From the NCBI GenBank assembly GCA_016209525.1, contig JACQWK010000640.1, forward strand, positions 1-44,414: 44,414 nucleotides of DNA. Direction: 5' to 3'. A program made the translations under genes and the position numbers. Below, in pieces: positions 44,407 through 44,414 of this stretch. A model generated the notes under the pieces. That model saw only the letters and a program-made list of their open reading frames with translations. It was not told the DNA's origin and ran no database searches. Source of the stretch: Verrucomicrobiota bacterium. Lineage in GTDB: Bacteria; Verrucomicrobiota; Verrucomicrobiia; Limisphaerales; SIBE01. How positions within the stretch are numbered: position 1 is the stretch's first letter; every line of letters starts with the position of its first letter.

Positions 44407-44414
44407 GCTTCCGA

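Overview
The window reads as a G+C-rich chromosome segment from a Verrucomicrobia-type bacterium, most like the Pedosphaera/Limisphaerales side of the phylum. Supporting signs are secreted glycoside-hydrolase-like proteins, a Tat-type Gfo/Idh/MocA oxidoreductase, Uma2, DUF1593 and UPF0261 proteins, LpxA (so an outer membrane), few clear Shine-Dalgarno sites, and very many short palindromic repeats between genes. The taxonomy is inference; no rRNA or other marker was available to confirm it.

Positions 1-11200 hold five secreted proteins that are carbohydrate-active or resemble such enzymes (GH20-like, an unknown secreted protein, a giant six-hairpin-like protein, a GH5/GH39-like cellulase-fold enzyme and a TIM-barrel hydrolase), separated by repeat elements. 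Two copies of a ~310-bp multi-hairpin element, in opposite orientation, lie at 1598-1907 and 9003-9310; their hairpin stems differ by paired, compensatory changes. Another repeat family (core CCCTCACCCCGGCCCTCTCCC split as arms) lies between genes and, in two places, inside reading frames (4967-5095 and 17151-17284).

Positions 11300-20000 hold a LexA-type DNA-binding domain fused to a beta-class DNA methyltransferase with a LexA-box-like palindrome over its start codon, then a DUF1593 hydrolase, a 5'-truncated rhomboid protease, a DnaJ/CbpA-like chaperone, a SAM methyltransferase, ApbE and a Tat-exported oxidoreductase.

Positions 20000-28500 look like a rearranged accessory region. At its ends lie two proteins that are normally partners, a TIM-barrel 'phosphoenolpyruvate hydrolase' family protein and a UPF0261/Tm-1-like protein. 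Between them are a deleted copy of the first, two copies (one decayed) of a small-protein/nucleotidyltransferase pair, a lytic transglycosylase, and a divergent cassette made of a MraZ/AbrB-like regulator, an unknown 133-residue protein and a SAMHD1-like HD phosphohydrolase. That cassette is the best candidate for an undescribed regulated nucleotide-hydrolase or defence module.

Positions 28600-33100 carry DUF2905, two tandem paralogous outer-membrane beta-barrel proteins each with its own terminator, and a Uma2 nuclease. From 33200 to the end all genes are on the minus strand and are mostly housekeeping: lpxA, radC, hflX, miaA, lspA, dnaN, trpD, rho, and a three-domain fusion of low-molecular-weight protein tyrosine phosphatase, RpiB and serine hydroxymethyltransferase.
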